A stretch of DNA of 64,000 bases from Davidsoniella eucalypti (taxonomy: Eukaryota > Ascomycota > Sordariomycetes > Microascales > Ceratocystidaceae). Location of the stretch: NCBI GenBank assembly GCA_004009845.1, contig RMBW01000108.1, forward strand, positions 1 through 64,000, in the 5' to 3' direction. The position numbers were made by a program, and so were the translations under genes. The notes under the pieces were generated by a model, which was given only the letters and a program-made list of their open reading frames with translations, was not told where the DNA came from and ran no database searches. Shown piece after piece: positions 1 through 9,314 of this stretch (its first letter is position 1; each line of letters starts with the position of its first letter).

Positions 1-38
1 AGCTCCATAAGATTAATGAATTGAAAAAAAATAAAAAT
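1..38 (+). mobile_element. Short A-tailed retroposed unit, cut by the window edge
   Basis: The first bases match, with small differences, the 3' half of the unit found at 2297-2341 and 11571-11619. The shared core is agctccataagataaatgaa (here gattaatgaa), followed by an A-rich run. The 5' part lies outside the window, so its target-site duplication cannot be tested. Confidence 0.5.
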
Positions 39-1399
39 TAACATGATGAATGTCATCCGGGCTTCGAGGCTCTGGAGGACTCAACAATATATCGATGGTA
101 CCGACCCCAGAGTATTCATAGAAAGAAAGGACATGTTGTAGATAGTAGCAGGGTACTTACTACCTTGCAACATGGGCCTTATTTCAAAGTTCCAAGAGCG
201 AAAATAAGACAATCTTTTTATAAGTTGATTCAATGATTTTTTTGGGGATGAATTGTGCTCAAGTGTTCGGGGTCGTGTTGTAATGGAAAGTTTTCCACTC
301 TTGTATTCCTGAATCGCTTATGAACTACGTTATATGTATAGATCTATATAAGTTGTCATGTTGTATTCAGCACATTCATACCACCTACACAACCGTTATG
401 TGTATCTAGAACAATAGATATTTCAATTAGCCAATGGCTTAGGCTATAGTCGATTGTAGTTAGGACCGGTGTCAGTGGAAACGCAGATCAAATGGCGTTG
501 TGACTTCGTCAGCAAGAAGACTACGAATATTATGAAGTTAATATACAGGGTGACACAGTATCATAGGATGCAAAAGCCAACTACCTCGTTGGATTAGATG
601 AAGATATGCTTAGATCTGGATGTGAGAAGCCTTAACTATGAAGCTTAGGGAGAACTTGGTGTCGCGCATGACGGCCTCAAAGTCAAATGATGAACTAGGA
701 ATTTGTCGCATGTACTGATTGATAGCGCCAAGAACGAATAAAGTATGATTTAACTTTCGACATGAGTGCGAGATACATGTACTCGGACACACAGTGGCCT
801 GCATATGTAGAGTTATCGCGACATATAGTAATATAGTTCTATATAGTAATATAGTTCTACATATAGTAATATATTTCTACAGTTTATGACATGATAACAG
901 CCTACTATAACTCAGTCACTTTACTTGCATTACGTAAGCAAGCCATGTAAAGCCGTGCGAGAATTTAGAATTCTTGGCCTTGTGCTTTTTTTCGGGTTCA
1001 ACGAGGCTTAAGCTTTGATCATAATATGAGCGTGATTTTGTAACAATGTTGTAATATTTTTCTATTTCTACCAAAACAGATGTATTGCCCTGCTTTTTAC
1101 CTGAGCACCAATAACATTGACCACTAAGGAAAGGCCGGCTGGAAAAATGGAAAATGTTGGTCTTGAACTTGTGTAACTTTAGCATTGACAAAATGTCTAT
1201 CAGGTTTATTCAAGATGACCAGAACTACACAGAATCAAAAAAGCTACATTAATCACGATATCCCACACATCTTTTGTTGAATTGGAATCTTCTCTTCACC
1301 ATCGAACTACCTATCTCTCCTCTCATCTCAGTCACTCTTTGATACATTCCAACAACTACCTCCCCATTTTTTTTTTGTTATTATTCCAATTCAATTATC
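39..1399. other. Intergenic, no gene seen
   Basis: AT-rich sequence with only short, unconvincing open frames. It contains the small tandem repeat at 821-878. The last 100 bases before 1400 are pyrimidine-rich, like many fungal leaders, and resemble the leader of the paralogue at 4496, including a shared ttgatac and ttcaccatc. The tandem duplication may therefore include promoter DNA. Confidence 0.6.
821..878. repeat. Three-copy 18-20 bp tandem repeat
   Basis: Units of the form (ac)atatagtaatatagttct start at 821, 841 and 859. The third differs at one or two bases. It is an AT-rich minisatellite with no apparent coding role. Confidence 0.8.
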
Positions 1400-2139
1400 A
1401 TGAAGTTCTTTGGCCTTCTTGTTCTTGGTGCTCTCGCCTCCAGCGCTGCTGTCCCAATCGACCTTGATAGCTTCAATGATCCTAACAGCAAGATGGTAGC
1501 CCGAGAATTCACGATCTCTCTTGACGATCTTAAAATCTTTGTTGCCAAGCAAGATAGCGAGTCTGACGGAGACAATACTGAGGCTAGTCTGGTTTCTCTG
1601 GAACAGAGAGGATCCAAGGCCTACGATGCAGCCTATAAGGCCTCCGATCACCAACTTGTGAATGGCAATTCGTACTACTTTATGCTATGCAATAAGATAG
1701 CTAATGGCAATGCGGCTACAGGTGCAGTTTCCGCTCATATCATCCAATCCACGGGCGGCTGCTACGATGTCGGAATGGTTGTTGGAAAGGTTCATGCCAA
1801 TGAGGACCTATTCTCGGGCACTCACTGGCACGTCTACCAGGAGGATAATGGCAAATGGTTCTCAGATCAAGAATTCTACAGGGTCATCGAGGATCAGAAT
1901 ATTGAGGATCTGGTTCTGGTACAGCGGTAAGTTCCTTGATAAAATTTCCGCTACATCTATCTCTATCAGCATATACTAACAGCCTTTGTAGCCTTATCTG
2001 GGGTGGTGAAACCACTGCTGATTACAGTGAGGGAACCATTCAGGCGGCCACTAACACTTGGATGCAAAGAGCGGGACACACTTTTTCCATTGCGTACAAC
2101 TGCATGTCCTACTACTACTACCTTGCTAGCATCCTGTAA
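1400..2139 (+). CDS. Small secreted protein, paralogue A
   Basis: Exons 1400-1926 and 1992-2139 encode 224 residues. The 65-nt intron has donor gtaagt, a tactaac branch site and acceptor tag, and splits a codon after its second base. The N-terminus (MKFFGLLVLGALASSAAVP) is a signal peptide, so the product is probably secreted; no membrane segment follows. The mature part shares with the protein at 4496 a YDA...LV.G.SYYF..C block, a second cysteine about 30 residues on, a G-T-x-x-x-V-x-Q segment, and an LIWGGETT block just after the intron, then a Tyr-rich end. The two common cysteines could form a disulphide. I recognise no named family, and function is unknown. The start is chosen because it alone gives the signal peptide. 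The 3' flank carries a retroposed insert at 2297. Confidence 0.85.
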
Positions 2140-2296
2140 GAAGCATATCTAGTAGCTCTACATGAAGTATCTTTACTGGGCCAACCTTTAGGCAAGGAAG
2201 ACAACATTACAACTGGCACCAGATCAGGGAAAAAGCCTAACTAGGGACTGTATTTTCCCACCACATGACGCATTTAATCATATAGCCCCCTCGGCT

Positions 2297-2341
2297 TCTT
2301 CATAGCTCTATAGCTCCATAAGATAAATGAATTAAAAAAAA
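2297..2341 (+). mobile_element. Short A-tailed retroposed insert with 13-bp target duplication
   Basis: A unit of about 36 nt plus an A-run is flanked by direct repeats of agccccctcggct (2284-2296 and 2342-2354). Both flanks are followed by a one-base variant and cttcatag, so the duplication could be read as about 22 bp with one mismatch. The 3' flank of the paralogous gene (about 5351-5385) aligns with the host sequence and lacks the insert, so it serves as an empty site. The A-tail plus target duplication is the hallmark of LINE-mediated retroposition. Confidence 0.75.
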
Positions 2342-2354
2342 AGCCCCCTCGGCT

Positions 2355-3128
2355 ACTTCATAGTCTTGCATTTTGGCCTTTATTTCCTCAATAGTCTTTC
2401 TATGGTTTTTCTGGAGTCCCATATTTAGCATTTTTCCTTTCAATAGTTCCTTCTTTTAGCATCTAAATTCACTTATTCCAAGCACCTACTTGTTTTCATC
2501 ATAGTTCTTGTTCTGGTCCAAGTTTTATTTTTATTTTTATTATAAATTTCAAATCTTGTTATAGCAGGCTTGGTACACCCTTTACATTTATCTAATTGGC
2601 TACATGTTTATTAACTTTTGTTTTGTTTGTAGTGAAAGAAAAATAACCTGCTAATCTTGATTTCTTTAGTGCTATGGAAAATTCAATATTACTGGTTTAG
2701 GTAGTACTCTTAAGTATTAAGCTTCTGGGCACCATAGCCATCAACTAAACCAACTATCCCTCCACTACTTCCTTGATGTAGCCTAGTAATGTCCAATGTA
2801 TGGATCAAAGATATAAATCAGTACGGCTTTATAAGAAAAGACAAATCTATAGGATAAGAACAGAGCTGGAAACAGTGACAAACTTTGGAAAGTTAGGCAC
2901 ATTTTTAGAATGACGTCTATTCCGTGCAAAGCATTGTCACAATATTCTAAGCCTTTTACTATAGTTTTTAAAATTTAAAATCACTAATTTTATGGAGCTA
3001 TATATGTTTTTACTATAGTTAGTTGTGCTGTTTTTTTTTTGTTTCATTTGGTTCATCTTTTTTCTTCAAGCAGTGCTCCATATTTTTTGGGTTGATGAAT
3101 ATTTTGCTTTGACATATGGCTAGGATTC
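2355..3128. other. Intergenic, no gene seen
   Basis: AT-rich DNA downstream of secreted-protein gene A. The first part (up to about 2400) is homologous to the 3' flank of gene B. I see no supported coding or RNA feature in the rest. Confidence 0.5.
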
Positions 3129-3222
3129 ATCAGGCTAGGAGACGGCGTCATCCCGCGGAGGATTTTATACAGGCACAACTTTAAATATTTGTGGTAGACA
3201 TTAAATATAATCAAATTAAAGA
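3129..3222 (+). mobile_element. 5'-truncated LINE 3'-end fragment
   Basis: About 94 bp match the terminal part of the LINE 3' end seen at 21297-21425 and 24972-25127: a gctagg.gacgg.gtc.tcccgc core, then tttaaatat and a final ttaaatataatcaaatt tail. It is flanked by ctaggattc at 3120-3128 and 3223-3231, a plausible 9-bp target-site duplication. Like the copy at 5636-5728, it contains aggcacaactttaaatat, so these two belong to one subfamily. Confidence 0.7.
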
Positions 3223-3231
3223 CTAGGATTC

Positions 3232-4495
3232 CTCCCCATAACTTCTTGGACAAGTTCTTACATAACATCTACAAGATTAAGGCGATGCCGATTTCTCATG
3301 TCACACCATCAAGTGTATGATATATTCCTGCAGTGTGGAATCACCAAGACTCAAGCCCCTTGATTCTATGGCACTCAATATCACAACAAATGAGGAATGG
3401 CAAATAGATGAGAACATGTGCCAATATTCTGCGTATCAAGATCTCTTCCTGGTACGTAGTTTGACCCTTGTGAGGTGGTGAGAATAGTAGGCCAATCTAC
3501 TTTCTTCACAGTTCTACAATTTAGCAAAAATGGCAATGTTTTTATTTTTATTTTCCCTCAAGTTTTATTTGGGTTTTTTTTTTGTACATATCTACATCTT
3601 TTAGTCCAGCTAAAGAGAATAGTTATATTAAGCCCTTACTATTGTAAATTCTTAGTATCTACTAGTTATTTAGTGCTCCTTCTGTTTCCCAGTTTAGGTT
3701 GTTAAATAAGGTTGATCTTGTCTAGAACCACATTCTATTCTTGTATTGTCTAAGTGATCCTTTTCTGATCTGTGTCATTCCAGGGTATCACAGTCAATAT
3801 ACCAGGTACAACAAAATCAACACAAGATCTATCCAATGACCAATTTGCATCTCTTTGAACTGTTGCTTCTTATTAATGCCACTGAGTACTGCCAACCTAC
3901 CAGATCCTAAACTATGTATAATTTCTGGGTTAAGCCTGGTGAACTCCGGTGATGGGTCAGATGTTCATGGGTTGGCCATTCCAAGTGCTTGGCATGATCA
4001 GCATGGGCCATATCTAGTTATCTCTCTTTTGTTATAACTTGTTCAACCTTGAATGTAGTTACTTGGCTCGCATGGCCTATAAAGCCCCCAAGCTTTTCTA
4101 ATATAGACTAAAGCGTTCGTTCCGGGCTTGATGTAACTAGTCTTTGCCTACATTTAGATACAATTATCCGTGTTGAATGGCCTGTAATGTGCCTGTGCTT
4201 TTATTTATGTATGGGAATATGGTGATATCGAGGTTTTTACATTGTTGCATGAGCATATAGAGTATTGAAAGTGGCTCTAGAGGAGGTGATATACAAAAAG
4301 AAGACTCAGCTCAGCCTAAGAAACAAGATATAAGTATCACGACATGCCCATTCGTTTACTCACTGTTTCGGATCTTATTCTCACCACCTTCACCATCAGC
4401 CTCACCTCTCTCTTTCTCCACTCTTACTATCCTTGATACAGCTCTGCCAACTCTATAGTATTATCTTCATCATCTTATCTTCTCGCTCTATCACC
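3232..4495. other. Intergenic, no gene seen
   Basis: AT-rich region between the two secreted-protein paralogues. Short open frames (for example 3475-3705 and 3855-4037) have no recognisable features. The pyrimidine-rich 4380-4495 segment is the leader/promoter side of the gene at 4496. Confidence 0.5.
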
Positions 4496-5227
4496 ATGAG
4501 ATCCTTCAGTGTCCTCGTTCTCTGTGCTCTGGCTTCCAGCGCTGCTGTTCCGACCGTGCCCGTGAACCCGAGCCTTGAAAATCTTTCTGCAGATGTTCAG
4601 GAGCGCACCAATGAAGTTCCTCTGGAAGACATCACCTTTAACATCAAGACAAATGCGGTGTCTGAAGATGGTCAAGAGGAGGAGATAACTTTCGCCAAGG
4701 ACCACCTGTTTTCTGTTGAAGCTAACTATGATGCGATAAAAGCCGTTGCCCCTGTGCCGCTTGTTCGTGGAAAGTCATACTACTTTTTGCATTGCACCGA
4801 GCCCATCGAAGGTTTCAAGCCCCGGAATGATGTGATTTCTAGCATTGCTAAGGAGACCGGTTGCGTCAACCACTCTCTACTTGTTGGCACGGTTGGTTTC
4901 TACACCGATATCTTCACTGGTACCGACTACCAAGTCTTCCAGAGGACGAATGATGAAAGCTGGTACTTGTTTGATATGAAATTTAATGCTAAATCCAGAC
5001 ATGTGTAAGTATTCTGATTATATGCCCTTATAGTTTCGAGTTTGTATGACAGTATGTACTAACTTTACCTTTACAGTCTACATTGGGGTGGTGAAACCAC
5101 TTCCTCTAAGATTGATCCTTCCAATATTGAGGCGCTCTCCAAGACCTGGACTGCCGAAGCGGGAGACACCCTTTCCTCCGAGTACAACACCCTGGCCTAC
5201 TACAAATACATGGCTAAAAACCTTTAA
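4496..5227 (+). CDS. Small secreted protein, paralogue B
   Basis: Exons 4496-5004 and 5077-5227 encode 219 residues. The 72-nt intron (gtaagt donor, tactaac branch at 5057-5063, cag acceptor) lies at the same site and phase as in the gene at 1400, just before the LHWGGETT block. The signal peptide is MRSFSVLVLCALASSAAVP. An open frame continues 63 bases upstream, but this ATG gives the paralogue-matching start. Shared with paralogue A are YDA.KA...LV.GKSYYF..C, a TGC cysteine, D-I-F-T-G-T-x-x-x-V-F-Q, and a Tyr-rich C-terminus (AYYKY). Overall identity is low, so the duplication is old or the genes evolve fast. No known domain is recognised; an extracellular role is inferred from the signal peptide only. 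Confidence 0.85.
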
Positions 5228-5635
5228 ACCATACATGACATATGCTTGTTCTAGACCAGCAAATCAAGTTTTCATGGCTAGAAATGTCAAACTGTAGCAC
5301 TGTGGAGTTGGAAAGGGTGCTACACAGGCATTTCTAGATTAGCATTTATATCATATAGCCCCTGTGCTCTTCATAGTTTTGCATTTTATCTCATAGCCTA
5401 GTCTTCCAGTCAAGCTTGGCCTTCCCTAAGGGTTTGACTTGCGTCCTACTTGGCTCAAATCATATTTTATCGTCGTTTTTTGTTTTACACATCACTCATT
5501 AATACCTGGTCAGTGCGTTTCAGGGCCTGAAATCCGCAGTCATATTATATATAGATGGCCGATTTTGCTTGGATCGCAAAATGTCATTCAAAATCTCTCG
5601 CTATATTTAGAATCTGTATATTAATCGGGCCAATA
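5228..5635. other. 3' flank of secreted-protein gene B
   Basis: No gene. Bases about 5345-5390 align with the 3' flank of gene A and preserve the empty site for the insert at 2297-2341. The stretch ends at the tail of the minus-strand LINE 3' end. Confidence 0.6.
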
Positions 5636-5728
5636 AATTTGATTTGATTATATTTAACGTCTACCTAAATCACTAAGATCATACGATGCCGGATTGGATA
5701 CCGGACAGATATTTAAAGTTGTGCCTGT
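5636..5728 (-). mobile_element. LINE 3' terminus, minus strand
   Basis: Read on the minus strand this is tttaaatatctgtccggt, then a conserved atgatcttagtgatttaggt stretch, then acgttaaatataatcaaatc and a short (caaat) tail. It matches the ends of the copies at 25127 and 21425. It forms the downstream end of the minus-strand retroelement cluster at 5.9-8.1 kb. No clear target-site duplication was found at its outer edge. Confidence 0.8.
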
Positions 5729-6148
5729 ATATATTAAAATTGTGATGGCAATTTTAAAGTGTAAAGACTAGGTTGAAATGTAGCGATAAGTGCAAAAGCA
5801 AAGAAAGGTAATAGCAGAGGAAAATAGTAGAAAGAAGCAGTAAAAACAATATAGAGGAAACGAGAAGAGCGAAAAAAAAAAAACCCTTTTCACAGCTGTA
5901 GAACCATCAAAAGAAAGCAGCACCCAATCAAAACATCATTCACATGCTCCTCAGGCCAGGAAGCCCTCCTCACAATCCGCGAAATCGTCCTCGTCTTGAT
6001 TCCCCAAGTCCGAGGGACAGACTGGGAGTGTTGCGCCGTCACCCAATGGGCCTCAACTCGGGTTTCAGCCATCAGGATGCCCACGGTTCTGGCGAGCGAG
6101 GCTGAAGTGGTCTTTGACATACGTTGTTGTAGTATCTTGAACGTAGTT

Positions 6149-7086
6149 TCAGACCTCGGGTCCATCGATCCGCCCTGGGAGAACACTATGGGGTAGAACT
6201 GCTCGCCAGCTTCCAGGGGGGCATTTACCAATGTTAACGTTGTAACTCTTGTTCAGAATGGTAGCTGCTTCCCTTGAGGAGTGTTCCCCGTGAAGCGTGA
6301 TGATTATCAGGTCGTAAAGCTTGCGCAATTCAACCTCCCGGAATCCCCAATCAGCTCGTCGGCCGGAGTCTTCTTCATTGTGCCGGAAGTGGAGGATTTC
6401 TGACTGGCGGAGAGCCTGGTGGAAGCAGTTTCGAACTATGTTGTGAAGGCGGTGAGTTGACCGGGCACGGGTAGTGGTCCGTTGGCATTTTTGGTGATGG
6501 GCCCACTTGGCAGTTTGGTGGCACTCTGGGCACGGTTTGTCCATCATGGGGTCCGAGAGCAAGGAATGTTCACTGGTCATACCCATAAGGAGGGAATCAG
6601 CAATGATTTGGCGTCTGCTGGTTGGCTGTATTCCCATCCATTGGCGTCCAATGAACGTCTTGTTGTCACCCAAGTCCTTCCTTTCTGCTGGTGACAGGCG
6701 GACCCAAAGTCCATCGTACCTCATGCTGTTGAGCTCCCCCATGACTTCCTTCTGCCGCCGCAGTCCCTCCGAGCGGGTCGCTTCCGGGTTCCGGACACAC
6801 TCCAAGTCGGCGTAGGCCTGGGCTGTTGCGACGGGAAAGACAGCAAAGGCTTGTTCCAGATAGGAAGGGATACCCATCCCCCCAAGCTCATGGGCAAAGC
6901 CATGATGTCTTCGTCGAATGGGCCGGGCTCGGCCACGCCTTTGATCCACCGTATTGCATTGAGAAGGAGTTTGTCGAGTGTAGACCAGATATCCTCCAGG
7001 CCGTCGGGTCGCAGGGTTCTCACCAGGTGTCGGAGCGTTTGTTGTGTGCAAAGACGGAGGACCAGTTGGGCCTCTTGCAGAGACAA
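6149..7086 (-). pseudogene. Retroelement polyprotein C-terminal region, frameshifted
   Basis: Two minus-strand frames join with a frameshift near 6880-6900. The first (7086 to about 6890) reads LSLQEAQLVLRLCTQQ-like sequence and ends in LPMSLGG. The second continues from GGMGIPSYLEQAFAVFP with alanine-rich sequence, then a zinc-knuckle-like CPEC...H...C followed by R-S-T-H-R-L-H and a D-rich tail. This order (LP..lGG.G, then CPxC, then RxxxH) is the part downstream of the reverse transcriptase in some non-LTR element polyproteins, from family knowledge. Its upstream RT is not contiguous: a LINE 3'-UTR segment (7171-7245) intervenes, so it may be a second element inserted into, or recombined with, the LINE at 7.3-8.1 kb. 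It is broken and probably inactive. Clade assignment is uncertain. Confidence 0.6.
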
Positions 7087-7170
7087 CTGTTCCAGCCTGA
7101 GATGTGTGCCTGCTTGACGAACTATGCGGTCGTAGAGAAAGCATCGTCGGGCGGCAGTGGGGCCGAGTTC

Positions 7171-7245
7171 AAAGTCCTCCGCTCGACAAACTCAATAGCT
7201 TTGTATGTGCGAGACGACACCGTCCCCTAGCCCCGAAGAACTAGT
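7171..7245 (-). repeat. LINE 3'-UTR module, interrupted
   Basis: On the minus strand this begins actagttcttcggggctagg and runs through gacggtgtcgtc and gcggaggac, the same module found at 21297 and 24972. Here it stops after gcggaggacttt, where the other copies continue to the tail. The missing remainder reappears about 1.4 kb further along the same strand at 5636-5728. The simplest reading is that about 1.4 kb (including the coding remnant at 6149-7086) was inserted into this 3' UTR. Confidence 0.7.
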
Positions 7246-7324
7246 GGCCAAGGCAAATAAAACAAGGAAAACAGAAACATAGAACAGTAAATAGGAAAAA
7301 CAGAAACAAAAACCACACCAAATC

Positions 7325-8095
7325 TCAGTCACTTTCCCCCTCCGCTGTACTTGTCTGGCCCGTTGATGGGGCTTCTTCTCTAGGCGCATGGTCTCTGTAG
7401 TGCCTCCATTTCACCTCCAATCTCTTAGCAAGATACTTGCAGGAGCTCTCTTTCCGGAGTAGCTTTTTGACAAAGCTAGTCCGGAGTGGTCTCTCATTTC
7501 TGGGGCACGCCCAGCGATGGAAAGGTTCCTTCCGTTGATGGTACAGTGAAAATATTCCACCCATTTGACTATTGACGTTGGCCAGCCTTGATTTCTAAGC
7601 CTTTGAACTAGCCTACCCCGTTTCACGGCGTCGAAGGAACCCTTAATGTCATAGGTGACAAAAGAGGTTATCTCTCTATGCTTATCTTGTCTTGTCTGCC
7701 AGCAACAGTGTGAGGTCAGTAGCTGCCCTTCTTGGTACTGCGCTAGCATATGTGCAGGGGATGATCTCTAGTTCAATAGCTTATGCCGCCAGTCTTCTTG
7801 CTACAATTCTCTTGAGTCCCTACCTAGAGTTGAGAGAAGTGAGATCAGTCTGGCTTCTTGGGAGCGATTTGTCACGGCCTGGCTTTAGTATGACCACCAG
7901 GAAAGCCGTTTTGAAGACCTTGGGGTGCCAGCCAACTTCCAGACAGCCTCGGAAAAGTGCTGTCACTTTTGACCCTAAGACCTTCCATTCCAACTTCCAG
8001 GCACTGCTGTGTTTCCCGGTTTGAAGATAGTCACAAAACCAACTGTCCCGGCACGGGACCGCAATTCTCGGGATCAAACTTGAAGCGATCTAACA
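7325..8095 (-). pseudogene. Decayed LINE reverse transcriptase
   Basis: Minus-strand fragments in different frames carry non-LTR reverse transcriptase signatures. 8077-7820 has the segment before the first palm block (GWHPKVFKTAFLVVILKPGRD). A short AVPRRAATDLTLLLADK stretch lies near 7740. 7690-7570 has YDIKGSFDAVKRGRLVQRL followed by GWPTSIVKWVEYF, which matches the D-x-K-x-A-F-D palm motif and the next block of LINE reverse transcriptases. Frameshifts and stops separate the pieces, and the YADD-containing region is not recognisable. Most fungal LINEs are Tad1-like, so that is the likely clade. The 5' end stops within about 20 bp of the tRNA relic at 8115. Confidence 0.75.
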
Positions 8096-8114
8096 CTCGA
8101 TTTTCCGAAGATAA

Positions 8115-8181
8115 GGCCGCGTGGCCCAATGGCAAGGCGTTTGACTACAAATCAAAAGATTGTGGGTTTGAATCGTGATTA
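8115..8181 (+). pseudogene. tRNA-Arg(ACG) pseudogene
   Basis: The 5' part ggccgcgtggcccaatggca has the acceptor strand and D-arm of a fungal tRNA-Arg(ACG). The anticodon stem-loop is ttga-ctacaaa-tcaa, with anticodon ACA in place of ACG. The T-loop is gtttgaat instead of gttcgaat. The 3' strand of the T-stem (about 5 nt) is missing, and the 3' acceptor strand reads cgtgatta. Apart from the deletion, the differences I infer from the family pattern are all C-to-T or G-to-A. A T-run follows at about 8193. It is not expected to fold into a functional tRNA. Confidence 0.75.
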
Positions 8182-9314
8182 GGGTTCTCTTTTTGATCTT
8201 CCTTTTTTAATTTTCTTTTTAATTTTCTTTTATATAATTTCTAATCTAGTAATTCCATCTGTAAAGCTATGACATAGGATTGTAGACTAATATTAAAACA
8301 TTCCTCGGTCGCACAATGAAGTTTTTACCGAATATATGTGTGTACCTTAACTATTGGTTGAGACATTGGAAGGGATATAGACCTTTATTTGGCGCTTTAG
8401 TTCTGTGATACAAGTCTCCACAGGGAAAACATGACGACGGTCTGATAATGAATAAAGAGACCTCTTCCTACACTGATTTTTCTGTTATAGCCGTGAAGCA
8501 TGTTGTACGTATCTATAGAGATATCTTTATATCTCTACATACTTCTAGATCCAAGATCTAATAAGTTCATTATGGGGTTGTTGGTCTGTATTCAGATATT
8601 AGAGTGTAATTAGGTGGAAACTGGCATTTCTGGAATAACTAATTAGAGTCGTGGCACCGATTATTTTCCTATTTCTTTCTGGGTCAGTAAAAACGTCAAT
8701 TGTTGTTATGTAGAAGTGGTTGTAAGTGAGTAAGACAGCACGAGAAATTAGGAGAAGGAAACTATGACACAAAACTATAGTGCTGTTCGTTGTGTAGGTA
8801 ATGTCTCTAATAGTGCTGTCGTATCGTGACATGTAAACTGTTGCTCAGTTTTGTGCGTTTGAGGTACTAAACTAGTTTACTATTTATTTTAGAAGGAGAT
8901 TATTTCATAATCTAGTGTGCCAACTTACTGAAATGATGTTCTATTTGCATTTGGATGACATTTCTTGAATCATTTCACATTTCACATTGTAGAGAGAGAG
9001 AGATAGAAGTATTGTGGAAGAAAGAAAGGAACAAATCAATTGTGGGTGTGTATTTCTGTTGTGCCACAGCCCATGAAAGCAGTAAAAGATGCAAAAAATA
9101 TAACAAAAACCAGAACCCCAAACCAGAACCCCAAACCCAAAACTCCAAGATACCCAAATGTGCCATGCTTCGGTAGCAATGGCACACACGCACAAGAATG
9201 TGTCCTTCACCGGCAATGGCCAAGGATCTAAGCAGTCTAGCAGTCTTCGAGCTGTAGATGCCCAGTACCCATGGCCATGGGTCCAGATCACGTCCCGAGC
9301 ACCAAAGTTGGCGC
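8182..9314. other. Intergenic, no gene seen
   Basis: AT-rich, with a C/T-rich stretch just after the tRNA relic and simple A/C-rich sequence near 9100-9145. Open frames around 8941-9457 are shadows or low complexity. This is the downstream (3') side of the minus-strand gene at 9315. Confidence 0.5.
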
